This document shows positions 1-9,316 of a stretch of 64,000 bases of DNA, piece after piece. Origin of the DNA: Virgibacillus halodenitrificans JCM 12304 (GTDB lineage: Bacteria; Bacillota; Bacilli; Bacillales; Amphibacillaceae); the NCBI RefSeq assembly GCF_001310895.1, contig NZ_BAZS01000006.1:1-64000 (forward strand), written 5' to 3'. Position 1 is the stretch's first letter. Each line of letters begins with the position of its first letter. A model generated the notes under the pieces. It searched no databases and was not told the origin of the DNA. It saw only the letters and a program-made list of their open reading frames with translations. A program made the position numbers and the translations under genes.

Positions 1-175
1 GTAGCGTAGCGGAGGAAGCGGCTGAGGCCATGCCGGCGGAAAGCGTCCGCCTGAAACGGAAATCAATGGGGCACTTCTCCTCAAATATTTTACTGAGCTT
101 TTCATCAATAAAGTTACGTCGCAGTTTCCTCCAACTATGAATAAACAAAATACGTTTGGACCTCAACAATTGCGG
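1..175. repeat. Interspersed structured repeat, copy A (cut by window edge)
   Basis: Noncoding DNA that shares several blocks, in the same order and orientation, with a second copy at about 22196-22420. Shared blocks include an AGGAAGCGG..GAGGCCATGC segment, a CCGCCTGAAACG..AAATCAATGGG segment, and a GTTACGTCGCA..CCTCCAACTATGAAT segment. Inside this copy GGCGGA and TCCGCC can pair around a five-base loop. It stops roughly 80 bases before the dinB promoter. Similar GC-richer repeats are common in Bacillaceae intergenic DNA; the function is unknown to me. The left end lies outside the window. Confidence 0.75.
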
Positions 176-256
176 TATAATGTTTTGCAAGAGTTAAAGA
201 TATCTGTGTCCTTATTATGCACATAGTTTTACAACAAGACGCAGCCACTTTTATTC

Positions 257-265
257 TGGTACAAT
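257..265 (+). promoter_or_regulatory. Putative extended -10 promoter for dinB
   Basis: A TGGTACAAT element about 35 bases before the dinB start has the TGN extension plus a near-consensus -10. I see no good -35 hexamer 16-18 bases upstream, so it would act as an extended -10 sigma-A promoter. The assignment is inference. Confidence 0.35.
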
Positions 266-299
266 AGAGAGTAATGAAGGGTAAAAGGGATGTATACGT

Positions 300-1554
300 A
301 TGGTAGTTGAACATCAGAATAAAAGAAGAGTAATATTCCATATTGATATGAATTGTTTTTATGCATCAGTAGAAATGGCTTATGACAGTGATTTAAAAGG
401 AAAGGCTTTAGCGATTGCCGGAAACCCTGAAGAAAGAAAAGGGATTATTGTGACGAGCAGCTATGAAGCCAGAGCTAAAGGTGTAAAAACTACAATGCCA
501 CTTTGGCAGGCAAGAAGGTTATGTCCAGAACTTGTAGTGTTAAGGCCAAACTTTGATCGTTATCGATCTGCATCCAAAGCAATGTTTAAAATCCTTTCAG
601 AGATAACCCCGATAGTACAACCAGTCTCCATTGATGAAGGCTATATGGATGTAACGGATTGTGGTCCACCTGAAAAGGCTATTGAACTTGCGGAAAATAT
701 TCAAAATCGCATATTACATGAGTTAGACCTTCCTTGTAGTATAGGAATCGCACCAAATAAGTTTTTAGCTAAAATGGCTTCTGATATGAAAAAGCCTATG
801 GGGATTACTGTTCTTAGAAAAAGAGAGTTAAGTACTACTCTTTGGCCACTTCCAATTGAAGAAATGTATGGGGTTGGAAATAAAACCGCTGAAAAATTAA
901 AGAAAATGGAGATACATACAATTGGGGATCTGGCAAAAAAAGATGTTTATGAGTTAAAACAGGTTCTTGGAATTAATGGTGAGCGACTCAACAACAGAGC
1001 TAATGGTAATGACAAGAGGAGTGTGGATCCAGACGCCATTTACGATTTTAAGAGTATTGGCAGTTCGCAAACATTACCTCATGATACGATAGAAGAAGAA
1101 GAAATTAAAAAATTAATGGTTATTTTGGCAACAAATGTTGAAAGAAGATTAAAAAGAAAGCAAGCAGTAGGGCAAAGTATTCAATTAATGATTCGATATG
1201 CAGATCGAAAAACGATAACAAGAAGTAAAAAATTACAAATGTTTATAGAAGATAAAGAAGACATCTTATATTTTGCCAAAGAACTCCTTGAACTTCATTG
1301 GAATGAGGAGCCCATTCGTCTCCTTGGAATTACTGTACAGGATATACAAGAAAAACAGAGAATAGCAAAGCAATTAGATCTATTCACATATGAAAAAGAA
1401 GCACAAAACGAAAAAGTTGTATACAGCTATTGATCAGTTATCTCAGAAATACGGTAAAGATGTTTTCAAGAGATGGGAAAATTCTATTAGAAAAGAAAAA
1501 GAAAATCCAACTACTAGCTTTCAAAAGGATTTTCTGGATGACTATAAACACTAA
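300..1554 (+). CDS. dinB: DNA polymerase IV (Y-family translesion polymerase), apparent frameshift near the C-terminus
   Basis: Translesion DNA polymerase that copies past damaged template bases, usually dependent on the sliding clamp. Seen: the N-terminal DMNCFYASVE motif (residues 16-25) with the first catalytic Asp, and SIDEGYMDV near residue 109 with the second acidic pair, both diagnostic of Y-family palms. The first frame stops at 1433 (377 residues). A second frame from about 1417 continues as LYTAIDQLSQKYGKDV and ends at 1554, inside the terminator stem, giving about 415 residues, the family's usual length. The shift needs one extra or two missing bases near 1411-1417, next to an A run. 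Residues up to the polymerase little-finger domain are unaffected. ATG 300 follows AAAAGGGA at good spacing. This matches yqjH of B. subtilis, also close to rnz and namA. Confidence 0.93.
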
Positions 1555-1600
1555 GAAACCACACATAAAGATAACGTGTGGGTTTCTTAGTGTTTTGTTT
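1547..1600. terminator. Strong terminator between dinB and the convergent aldehyde dehydrogenase gene
   Basis: AACACTAAGAAACC pairs perfectly with GGTTTCTTAGTGTT, with an additional ACAC/GTGT inner stem and a T-rich tail. The stem overlaps the corrected dinB stop codon. It is symmetric enough to serve both convergent genes. Confidence 0.9.
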
Positions 1601-1619
1601 ACCAGACCGCCAATGGCTC

Positions 1620-2990
1620 TCAGCTCATAAACTTCTTTACAATAGAGTGGGAAATTTTGCTGCCAGGATAGCGAAATGGCAGATCGAACTTCGTTGTCTG
1701 CTTCATAATACTCTTTTTATGGGAAAAAGTTTCAAAGCTGTATTTCCCATGGTATGATCCCATTCCGCTATTTCCAACCCCACCGAAAGGTAAATAAGGA
1801 TTTCCTAGGTGATAAAACGTATCGTTAATACTTCCTCCCCCGAAGGATAGATACTGGATAACCTGATGGGCCATTTTATCATTTTCCCCAAAATAATAAA
1901 GTGCTAGTGGCTTATGGTTATTTTTAATTATCTCTACTGCATTCTCAATTGAACTAAAGGTCAATACAGGAAGAATAGGGCCGAAAATTTCTTCTTGCAT
2001 GATCGGATCTTCCCATGTAACTTTATCTAAAATGGTTGGTTCGATAGTGAGTGTATCACTGTCTGAAATACCTCCATGAAGTATACTGCCATTAGTTAGT
2101 AACTTTTTTAGCCGTTCAAAGTGAAATTGGTTAATGATTCGAGTGTATTCATCATTTCGTAATGGCTGTTTTCCAAACAATTCTTTAATCTGTTTCTTCA
2201 TTGCTTTCATTAATTTAAATTTAACTTTTTCATGAACATATAAATAATCTGGTGCAACACACGTTTGCCCGGCATTAGTGTATTTTCCCCAGACAATTCT
2301 TTTTGCAGCAAGATTAATATTCGCATCTTTATCGACGATTACCGGGCTTTTACCTCCAAGTTCTAACGTAACAGGAGTTAGGTGCTCACTTGCTTTTCTC
2401 ATAACAATCTTCCCCACAGAAGAACTACCAGTAAAAAATATATAATCAAAACGCTGCTCTAATAATTTCTCACTAATATCTTTATCTCCCTGAATGACCC
2501 TAATGAACGAAGGATCGAATGTGTCGCGAATCATCTCCTCCAGCAACGCAGATGTCGCGGTAGCATATTCTGATGGTTTAATAACGACACAATTACCAGC
2601 AGCAATTGCACCTATTACTGGTGCTAGAGCTAGTTGTAAAGGGTAATTCCATGGAGCCATAATTAATATTACACCAAACGGTTCCTTCATAATAAGATTT
2701 TTGGTCCCTTTATGCGTCATTGGAGCATTTACGCTAATAGGCTCCATCCATTCTTTCAAATGCTTTATAGCAAAGTCAATTTCTGTATAAAGAATACCAA
2801 GTTCCGTTGTAAGAACTTCATGTTCGGATTTATTTAAGTCTTCCTTTAAAGCTTGGTAAATGGCACCTTCATAGTTTTTAAGCATGTCCTTCAATTCTTG
2901 CAGTTGTTTTTTACGGAAATTAAATTCCAGTGTGTTACCGTTTTTAAAAAAAGTACGTTGGTTAGCTATCATAGATGAATATTGTTCCAT
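1620..2990 (-). CDS. Aldehyde dehydrogenase, NAD(P)+-dependent, short class-3-like form
   Basis: Oxidises aldehydes to carboxylic acids with NAD(P)+; the physiological substrate cannot be read from sequence. Seen: the 456-residue length typical of the fatty/aromatic aldehyde dehydrogenase group (YwdH-like), the APWNYPLQL segment, the FTGSSSVGK cofactor-binding segment, the conserved TLELGGKSP block with its Glu, and NAGQTCVAPDY with the catalytic Cys at about residue 240. The C-terminus has PFGGVGNSGMGSYHGKYSF, a typical family signature. ATG start is preceded by GGGAGAGC. It lies just downstream of rnz on the same strand (25-base gap) and may be co-transcribed. No break is visible. Confidence 0.92.
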   Translation of the reverse strand: MEQYSSMIANQRTFFKNGNTLEFNFRKKQLQELKDMLKNYEGAIYQALKEDLNKSEHEVLTTELGILYTEIDFAIKHLKEWMEPISVNAPMTHKGTKNLIMKEPFGVILIMAPWNYPLQLALAPVIGAIAAGNCVVIKPSEYATATSALLEEMIRDTFDPSFIRVIQGDKDISEKLLEQRFDYIFFTGSSSVGKIVMRKASEHLTPVTLELGGKSPVIVDKDANINLAAKRIVWGKYTNAGQTCVAPDYLYVHEKVKFKLMKAMKKQIKELFGKQPLRNDEYTRIINQFHFERLKKLLTNGSILHGGISDSDTLTIEPTILDKVTWEDPIMQEEIFGPILPVLTFSSIENAVEIIKNNHKPLALYYFGENDKMAHQVIQYLSFGGGSINDTFYHLGNPYLPFGGVGNSGMGSYHGKYSFETFSHKKSIMKQTTKFDLPFRYPGSKISHSIVKKFMS

Positions 2991-3015
2991 TAAAAGCTCT
3001 CCCTTTTTTATTTAT

Positions 3016-3930
3016 CTATAAATTTATATGAGTAAAATCATTAGCTATTTCCGTATTAGGGAATATTCTCCTGGCTTCATCAATCAAATTCTCTATATCT
3101 TCTGATTGGTACCGAGAGGAAATGTGAGTCAATATTAATTTTGAACAATTACTGGCTTTAGCAAGCCTTGCCGCTTGTTCGGTAGTAGTGTGATAGTATT
3201 TTTCTGCAAGATCTTCTAATGCCCCACCAAAAGTAGCTTCATGCACTAAAACATCTGAATTCTTTACAAAATTACTATTAACGTGTGTAAAACGAGTGTC
3301 CCCAAGAATGCTAATAACTCTTCCTTTTTTATCTTCACCTAGAAAGTCCTTGCGATAAATATATTGGCCATTGGATAGCTTTATTTTAGTATTTTCCTTA
3401 ATTTGTTTGTAAATAGGGCCAGGCTTAATACCTATCTCTTTTAATTTGGACACTAACAATTCCCCGGGTTTATCTTTTTCTATAATTCGGAATCCAAAGC
3501 TAGGAAGACCATGATCAAGATGTTTTGTTTCCACAACAAATTGATCATTCTCAAATAGCTTGCCCTCCGACAGCTCTACGATATTAATTGGATAAGTAAG
3601 ATGTGTGCCGCTAAGTTGTAAAGATGTGTTGACATACTCTTTAATACCATGAGGTCCATAGATAGTGAGTAATTCTTCACCGCCTTGAAAGGATCTGCTA
3701 CTTAGTAAGCCAGGTAAACCAAAAATATGGTCCCCATGTAAATGTGTAATGAAAATTTTATTTATTTTCTTAAGTTTTATTGAGGTGCGCAGAATTTGGT
3801 GCTGTGTAGCCTCACCACAATCAAAAAGCCAAATATTATTTTGTTCCTGTAATAAAGTAAGTGCAACTGAAGAGACGTTGCGTTCTTTAGAGGGAAGCCC
3901 TGCACCTGTTCCAAGAAAGATTAATTCCAT
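3016..3930 (-). CDS. rnz: Ribonuclease Z (tRNA 3'-processing endonuclease)
   Basis: Metallo-beta-lactamase-fold endonuclease that removes the 3' trailer of tRNA precursors lacking an encoded CCA. Seen: FLGTGAGLPSKERNVSS at the N-terminus, the zinc-binding HLHGDH block (His63, His65, Asp67, His68 from the start chosen), LGDTRF with a metal-binding Asp, and HEATFGG and LTHISSRY toward the C-terminus. Length 304 residues, as expected (B. subtilis about 307). I chose the ATG at 3930 because GGAGGT sits seven bases upstream; an in-frame extension to 3960 lacks this and would overlap the end of namA. Neighbours match the yqjK-yqjM order of B. subtilis. Confidence 0.95.
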   Translation of the reverse strand: MELIFLGTGAGLPSKERNVSSVALTLLQEQNNIWLFDCGEATQHQILRTSIKLKKINKIFITHLHGDHIFGLPGLLSSRSFQGGEELLTIYGPHGIKEYVNTSLQLSGTHLTYPINIVELSEGKLFENDQFVVETKHLDHGLPSFGFRIIEKDKPGELLVSKLKEIGIKPGPIYKQIKENTKIKLSNGQYIYRKDFLGEDKKGRVISILGDTRFTHVNSNFVKNSDVLVHEATFGGALEDLAEKYYHTTTEQAARLAKASNCSKLILTHISSRYQSEDIENLIDEARRIFPNTEIANDFTHINL

Positions 3931-3950
3931 AAATTGAACCTCCGTTTTAC

Positions 3951-4967
3951 TTAAAACCAACCGCGTTTATATTGTTGCGGTGCTTCTATCTCATAATTGA
4001 TTTCATCAGCAGCTGTTTTTGCCCAATATGGATTGCGAAGTAAAGCTCTACCGATAAAGATAAGATTTGCACGTTCGTTTTGAAGAATTTCTTCTGCCTG
4101 TAAGCCAGTTGTAATCAGTCCAACAGCCCCTGTTTTTATATTAGCTTTTTGTTTAATAAATTCACAGCGTTTTAATTGGTAGCCTGGGTATGTATGGATT
4201 TTAGCAGGAATTACACCACCTGAACTACAATCGATTAGATCAACACCTTGCTCCTTTAACATATTTGAAAAATATATAATGTCAGCAAGTGAGTTTCCCT
4301 CCTCATTATATTCGTCTGTAGAAAGCCTGACAAAGATAGGACCTTCCCAAACTTCTTTTATAGCTGTGACAATTTCTCTTAATAGTCGATATCTGTTCGC
4401 TCTAGTGCCACCATAATTGTCTGTTCTTTTATTTGTTAGGGGGGATAGAAACTGATTAATTAAATAGCCATGGGCTGCATGTATTTCTATAATATCAAAA
4501 TTAGCTTTATCAGCTCTAATCGCAGCATCGCGAAATGCAGATACCACTTCATTAATATTTTGCCATGTCATTTGCTGTGGCTTTTTATATGACTCATCAA
4601 AAGCAAGCGTCGAGGCTGAATATATGGGAGTATCTACTTGTGCTTTCCTGCCAGCATGCGCAAGCTGGATAGCAGATTTACTTCCTGCTTGGTGAATTTG
4701 ATTATTTAAATCGGTTAAACCTGCAACTTGCTCATTATTCCAGATCCCTAGGTCTTGAGGAGAAATACGCCCTTCTGGTAACACAGCAGCAGCTTCTGTC
4801 ATTACTAAACCCACTTGACCCATCGCTCTTGAGACATAATGAGTGACATGAAAGGGTGTAATCATACCGTCTTCATTGAAGCAGGAATACATGCACATGG
4901 GAGACATAACAATTCGGTTCTTTAGACTGATTTTTTTAAAATTAATTGGTGAGAATAACTTTGTCAT
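3951..4967 (-). CDS. namA: NADPH dehydrogenase NamA (Old Yellow Enzyme family, YqjM)
   Basis: FMN-dependent ene-reductase using NADPH to reduce activated carbon-carbon double bonds and nitro compounds; a role in oxidative or electrophile stress is known for YqjM. Seen: a TIM-barrel protein of 338 residues (B. subtilis YqjM also 338), N-terminal LFSPINFKKISLKNRIVMSPMCMYS including the Cys that tunes FMN potential, the EIHAAHGYLINQFLSPLTNKR active-site block with its His pair, FVRLSTDEY, and the C-terminal FIGRALLRNPYW phosphate-binding segment. AGGAGGAATG precedes the ATG. It lies upstream of rnz on the same strand, with a short gap. Confidence 0.95.
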   Translation of the reverse strand: MTKLFSPINFKKISLKNRIVMSPMCMYSCFNEDGMITPFHVTHYVSRAMGQVGLVMTEAAAVLPEGRISPQDLGIWNNEQVAGLTDLNNQIHQAGSKSAIQLAHAGRKAQVDTPIYSASTLAFDESYKKPQQMTWQNINEVVSAFRDAAIRADKANFDIIEIHAAHGYLINQFLSPLTNKRTDNYGGTRANRYRLLREIVTAIKEVWEGPIFVRLSTDEYNEEGNSLADIIYFSNMLKEQGVDLIDCSSGGVIPAKIHTYPGYQLKRCEFIKQKANIKTGAVGLITTGLQAEEILQNERANLIFIGRALLRNPYWAKTAADEINYEIEAPQQYKRGWF

Positions 4968-5056
4968 TATTCATTCCTCCTGTTAGATAGTTAGTAGTAA
5001 ATTTTTCTAAGTAAATCTTAAATCTTTAAGTAACTTATAAGCAGTATTTATGCTTT

Positions 5057-5776
5057 TTATAAATGGCTTAGTGCAATGTTCGGTACATCCGTAATAACTC
5101 CATTAACCTCAAGGTCCAAACAACGCTTTATTTGTCTAGGATGATTTACAGTATAAACTCTAACTTGTAACCCTTGCCGTTTACATTGTTGAACAAGTGA
5201 GTTTGATAATAACCGGTATTTTATATGAATGGCGTTTGCACCGAGTTCTTTAGCATAGGTGATAAGCTGCTTTTTTCTCCTGGAACGTAATAATGCACAA
5301 TTTAGATGTTGAGAGATCTTCCTTAAGCGTTCTACACTGTTTGGATTAAAGGTAGATAGTATGGTACGATCAAGTAAATCATAGGAATAGAGCAAATCAT
5401 ACACAATGGACTCCATATTCTTATAATCTATTTTATTGTTTTTTAATTCTATATTTAAAGTAAGAGGCTTTCCACCGAACCATTTGAGGAACTCTTCTAG
5501 AGAGGGGACGGTGGCACCTGCAAACTCTGTATTGAACCAAGCACCGGCATCCAGTTGTTTCAGCTGTTGAAATGTATAGTCCTTAACATAACCCTTTCCA
5601 TTCGTTGTACGATTAACGCGTTCATCGTGAATAAGGACGGGGATGTTATCTTTTGTGAGCTGAACATCTGTTTCTATGCCTTGAGCACCTTGTTGAAAGG
5701 CTAATTGAAACGCAGCCATTGTATTTTCAGGTGCCAAAAGACTTGAGCCACGATGAGCATAAATTTCTGTTTTCAA
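5057..5776 (-). CDS. Glycerophosphodiester phosphodiesterase (GDPD family)
   Basis: Hydrolyses glycerophosphodiesters to glycerol-3-phosphate and an alcohol. Seen: AHRGSSLLAPENTMAAF near the N-terminus (catalytic His-Arg and Glu), GIETDVQLTKDNIPVLIHDERVNRTT (metal and catalytic residues), a conserved NIELKN block, and a C-terminal VNGVITDVPNIA typical of the family. About 240 residues with no signal peptide, so probably cytoplasmic like B. subtilis YqiK. Start: a GTG at 5785 is possible, but AGAGGTG sits correctly spaced before the TTG at 5776, three codons later, so I prefer TTG. Divergent from yqjN with only about 65 bases between. Confidence 0.88.
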   Translation of the reverse strand: MKTEIYAHRGSSLLAPENTMAAFQLAFQQGAQGIETDVQLTKDNIPVLIHDERVNRTTNGKGYVKDYTFQQLKQLDAGAWFNTEFAGATVPSLEEFLKWFGGKPLTLNIELKNNKIDYKNMESIVYDLLYSYDLLDRTILSTFNPNSVERLRKISQHLNCALLRSRRKKQLITYAKELGANAIHIKYRLLSNSLVQQCKRQGLQVRVYTVNHPRQIKRCLDLEVNGVITDVPNIALSHL

Positions 5777-5843
5777 TGAATTCACCTCTCTTATGATTGT
5801 GTTTTATTTAGTTATAAAAGTCAATTTGTACAGGAGGATTATG

Positions 5844-7466
5844 ATGAATAGTTGGCAATCAAAGGAACAATTAACTGAATTACTTTCTTCACTTGCTCAC
5901 TACCAAAGTGTAACAGGTACAAATGCGGAAATAGCTTTGGCAGAATATCTCCATCATTTATTAGCGGAAAAGACTTATTTCCAAAAAAACTCCGATCACT
6001 TAAATCTACACCCTTTGGACGATGGCAGGCATTTGTTAACTGCTCTTGTTAAAGGAGCTTCTAATACAAAAGAAACAATAATTTTGCTAAGCCATTTCGA
6101 TGTCGTTGGAACAGAGGATTATGGATCGTTAGAAAATTTAGCATTCCGTCCAAAGGAACTTACGAAGGAAATGAATAAGATTTACGATCAATTACCTTTA
6201 CAAGTACAAAAAGATCTTAAACAGGGAGAATGGCTGTTTGGCAGAGGGACAATGGATATGAAAGCAGGATTATCCATTCATTTATCTATGCTTGAAAGGG
6301 CTATGAATGGTGAGTTTAATGGCAACATTTTACTTCTTACTGTTCCCGATGAGGAAGTGAACTCAAAAGGTATGTTAACTGCATTACCAGTTTTAAATCA
6401 GTTAAAAGAAAGGGAAAACCTTGAATTTAATGCCTGCCTAAACGGAGAGCCGATGTTTAGTAAGTATCCTGGTGATCCATCTTATTATGTGTATACTGGT
6501 TCAATCGGTAAGGTGCTTCCCGGTTTTTATTGTTATGGCAAAGAGTCCCATGTAGGAGAGCCTTTCTCCGGAATAAATCCGAATCTTATGAATAGCTTTC
6601 TATCCCAGCAGCTTGAATTAAACGAATCATTTATTGAGAAAGCAGGAGATGAAGTAACTCCACCACCTGTAAGTCTTATGCAGCGAGATTTGAAAGAGGA
6701 ATATTCTGTGCAAACTCCGCAAGCTGCTGTTTCTATGTATAATGTTTTGTACCTTCAGCAATCTTTTAACGATATAAATGAAAAATTACTTGAAAGCGCA
6801 AAAAAAGCTGCGAAAAATATAGAAACACATGTTAATGAAAAAGCTGAAAAGTATGCTGATATGGCATCTGATTTTACCATGTCTTACTCAAAAGTGCATG
6901 TAATGATGTATGAAGAACTATACAATGAAGCGGTTAAGCGGTTTGGCCAAGATGAAATTGATAGAATACAAAATTTATTGGTAAATCAGAGAGAACAAGG
7001 CGACAGGGATTTTTCTACATTACTTGTTCAAGAGTTGGCAGCAATGTGTAAAGATCTCACACCGTTAATAGTTTTATTTTACAGCCCTCCATTTTATCCA
7101 GCGGTATCTTCCCATCAAGATAAGTATATTAGTCGGGTTATGGATTATGTGAAGGAATACGTAGCTGACAAGTATGGCCTGTCCTTGACTGTGTCCGAAT
7201 TTTTTACTGGTTTGTCCGATTTGAGTTTTATTGGCCCGGTATCCTCCAAAGGGAAGTTGGATCAGTTAACAGTCAATATGCCATTGCAAAATCATGGGTT
7301 CACTTTTCCAAGTGATATTATGGAAAAACTAACGATGCCTATTTTAAATATTGGTCCTCTTGGAAAGGACGCGCATCAGTGGACAGAACGGCTAGAATTA
7401 TCGTACAGCTTTGAAGTATTACCGGAAATTGTGTCGGAGGCAATAAAACAATTATTAAAAAAGTAG
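5844..7466 (+). CDS. yqjN: M20 family peptidase, YqjN/RocB-like
   Basis: Zinc-dependent aminoacylase/peptidase-like protein; family members are linked to amino acid (arginine) degradation, but the substrate is not established. Seen: about 540 residues, with ILLSHFDVVGTED (first metal ligand block), LFGRGTMDMKAGLSIHL (the M20 GRGxxDMKxG signature with bridging Asp), TVPDEEVNSKGM (the catalytic Glu-Glu), and a late FTFPSDIMEKL..IGPLGKDAHQWTERL block with a terminal His ligand. AGGAGG ends six bases before the ATG at 5844; an ATG one codon earlier is too close. Between namA and yqjP, as yqjN is in B. subtilis, which supports YqjN rather than RocB of the arginine operon. Confidence 0.87.
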   Translation: MNSWQSKEQLTELLSSLAHYQSVTGTNAEIALAEYLHHLLAEKTYFQKNSDHLNLHPLDDGRHLLTALVKGASNTKETIILLSHFDVVGTEDYGSLENLAFRPKELTKEMNKIYDQLPLQVQKDLKQGEWLFGRGTMDMKAGLSIHLSMLERAMNGEFNGNILLLTVPDEEVNSKGMLTALPVLNQLKERENLEFNACLNGEPMFSKYPGDPSYYVYTGSIGKVLPGFYCYGKESHVGEPFSGINPNLMNSFLSQQLELNESFIEKAGDEVTPPPVSLMQRDLKEEYSVQTPQAAVSMYNVLYLQQSFNDINEKLLESAKKAAKNIETHVNEKAEKYADMASDFTMSYSKVHVMMYEELYNEAVKRFGQDEIDRIQNLLVNQREQGDRDFSTLLVQELAAMCKDLTPLIVLFYSPPFYPAVSSHQDKYISRVMDYVKEYVADKYGLSLTVSEFFTGLSDLSFIGPVSSKGKLDQLTVNMPLQNHGFTFPSDIMEKLTMPILNIGPLGKDAHQWTERLELSYSFEVLPEIVSEAIKQLLKK

Positions 7467-7475
7467 CATAATACT

Positions 7476-7504
7476 GTGACAATCTCTTTAAAAAGATGTA
7501 AGAT
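7476..7504 (+). promoter_or_regulatory. Putative sigma-A promoter for yqjP-yqjQ
   Basis: GTGACA and TAAGAT are separated by 17 bases, about 40 bases upstream of the yqjP start. Two mismatches to consensus. It suggests yqjP-yqjQ begin their own transcript after yqjN. Confidence 0.4.
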
Positions 7505-7546
7505 TAATATAAAAATGAATGGATGTTCAGTTTTGGGGGATTCTAA

Positions 7547-8509
7547 ATGAAAGTTATTAATAAGGATATTAGTCAAATCACCCTTCCCACTCCTTTTGCA
7601 GTGGGGGATACACATGTATATCTTTTGAAGGGAGATACATTGTCATTAGTAGATGCTGGTGTAAAAACAAAGGAAGCGTGGGAAGCACTGACGAGTCAGT
7701 TAAAGCAATTAAACTATTCACCAAATGATATAGAGCAAATTATATTAACTCATCACCATCCTGACCATATAGGGCTAATTGAAGAATTTCCACGGGTGAG
7801 AAGTATTGTAGGACACAGATATATAAATCCCTTTTTAATTAGGGACGAAGGTTTTATTGACAATTATATTGAATTCTTTAAAACTTGTTTTCATGTGAAT
7901 GGGGTTCCCGACTCTTTTCAATCTGAAATGGAGAAGGAGCGGATAGCCTTTGAGTATTTTGGTCGAGGGCAGTTAACTGAATTTATTGATGAAGGACAAA
8001 ATCTACCAGGACATGAAGATTGGAGTGTTATTGAAACAAAGGGACACGCACAGAGTCATTTATCTTTTCTAAGAGAACAAGACGGCATGTTTATAGGGGG
8101 AGACCATCTTTTACAGCGTATCTCTCCTAATCCACTCATTGAACCACCATATGAAGGGCAAAACGACCGTTCTAAATCTTTACTGCAGTTTAGGTCGAAT
8201 TTAATTAAATGCAAAGAGGCAAGTATTCGAACTGTTTTGCCAGGCCATGGTCCTGTATTTTCTAATGTAGATGAAGTAGTAGAACATCAATTATCGAGGC
8301 AGGAACAGCGAGCAGATAAAGTTTACCAATATCTAAAAAAGGAGTCCGCTTCTCCCTATCAAATATGTAAGCAGCTATTCCCAAAACAATATGAAAAGCA
8401 GATTGGTTTAACTATGTCAGAAACTATCGGGCAGCTTGATTATTTAGAAAATGAAGGTTTAATTGAAAAAGACTTAGTCAATGGACAATATGTATATGAA
8501 ACAAAATAA
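7547..8509 (+). CDS. yqjP: MBL-fold metallo-hydrolase YqjP
   Basis: Metallo-beta-lactamase-fold hydrolase of unknown substrate. Seen: 320 residues, the THHHPDH metal-binding motif (His69, His71, Asp73, His74), ETKGHAQSHLSF with a third ligand His, GGDHLL with the bridging Asp, and VLPGHGPVF with the last His. The C-terminal third (SASPYQICKQLF onward) looks like the winged-helix tail found in this MBL subfamily. GGGGGATTC precedes the ATG. The last 14 bases overlap the yqjQ start, indicating translational coupling, and the pair is arranged as in B. subtilis. Confidence 0.88.
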   Translation: MKVINKDISQITLPTPFAVGDTHVYLLKGDTLSLVDAGVKTKEAWEALTSQLKQLNYSPNDIEQIILTHHHPDHIGLIEEFPRVRSIVGHRYINPFLIRDEGFIDNYIEFFKTCFHVNGVPDSFQSEMEKERIAFEYFGRGQLTEFIDEGQNLPGHEDWSVIETKGHAQSHLSFLREQDGMFIGGDHLLQRISPNPLIEPPYEGQNDRSKSLLQFRSNLIKCKEASIRTVLPGHGPVFSNVDEVVEHQLSRQEQRADKVYQYLKKESASPYQICKQLFPKQYEKQIGLTMSETIGQLDYLENEGLIEKDLVNGQYVYETK

Positions 8510-9293
8510 ATTAACAAATAAAAAAATTATTGTCACAGGCGCTTCAAGCGGAATCGGAGAACAAATTGCCAGACATGTTGCTTTAAATGGTGGGATTCCT
8601 ATTTTGTTGGCAAGGTCTAAGGAGAAACTGGATAATTTACAGCACTCTATTAAGAGGGATTACCATATTAATAGTCCTGTATATCAAATTAATTTAATTG
8701 ACGTCCAAGAAGTAAAAAAGCTTGCGGACAGAATTATTAAAGAGCAAGAACAAGTACATGGTTTAATTAATAACGCAGGCTTAGGATACTTTAAATATAT
8801 TATAGATACTAGTTGGCAGGAAACAGAGGAAATGCTATTTTTAAATGTTAATTCGGTTATCAAGCTTACTCAACTATTTTTACCTCACTTTATTGAATAT
8901 GGTCAAGGACATATTATTAATATCGCATCCCAGGCAGGAAAAATTGCCACACCTAAATCTGCAGTTTATGCAGCAACAAAACATGCTGTAATCGGATATA
9001 CCAATGGTCTGCGATTAGAAACAAAAGCTCACCATGTCTATGTAACATCTATTAACTTAGGCCCTGTTAAGACGAATTTTTTTAGGAAGGCTGATCCGGA
9101 AGGGAATTATCAGAAGAGTGTAGAAAAGTACATGCTAGATCCGGATTATGTAGCAGGCAGGGTCGTTGGTGTTTTATTTAAACGTAAACGGGAAATAAAC
9201 CTACCAGTATGGATGGAGATGGGGAGTAAACTATATCAATTATTTCCAGGGCTTATGGAAAGACTATTAAAAAAGCAGTTTAATAAAAAGTAA
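8496..9293 (+). CDS. yqjQ: Short-chain dehydrogenase/reductase YqjQ
   Basis: Classical SDR oxidoreductase using NAD(P)H; physiological substrate unknown. Seen: the Rossmann motif TGASSGIG (residues 14-21), NNAGLG, catalytic Ser in IASQAGK, and YAATK with catalytic Tyr and Lys, followed by the LGPVKTNF substrate-side segment. About 265 residues. The ATG at 8496 is inside the end of yqjP; an in-frame ATG at 8481 gives five more residues, and neither has a clear ribosome binding site, consistent with coupling to yqjP translation. The C-terminus is rich in Lys. Confidence 0.88.
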   Translation: MKQNKLTNKKIIVTGASSGIGEQIARHVALNGGIPILLARSKEKLDNLQHSIKRDYHINSPVYQINLIDVQEVKKLADRIIKEQEQVHGLINNAGLGYFKYIIDTSWQETEEMLFLNVNSVIKLTQLFLPHFIEYGQGHIINIASQAGKIATPKSAVYAATKHAVIGYTNGLRLETKAHHVYVTSINLGPVKTNFFRKADPEGNYQKSVEKYMLDPDYVAGRVVGVLFKRKREINLPVWMEMGSKLYQLFPGLMERLLKKQFNKK

Positions 9294-9316
9294 GAAAATA
9301 AAGTACTGGGAGGGCC

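Noticed and set aside
1430-1630. ORF overlapping the dinB end and terminator
   Set aside because: It reads through the terminator; the neighbouring frame gives the true DinB C-terminus.
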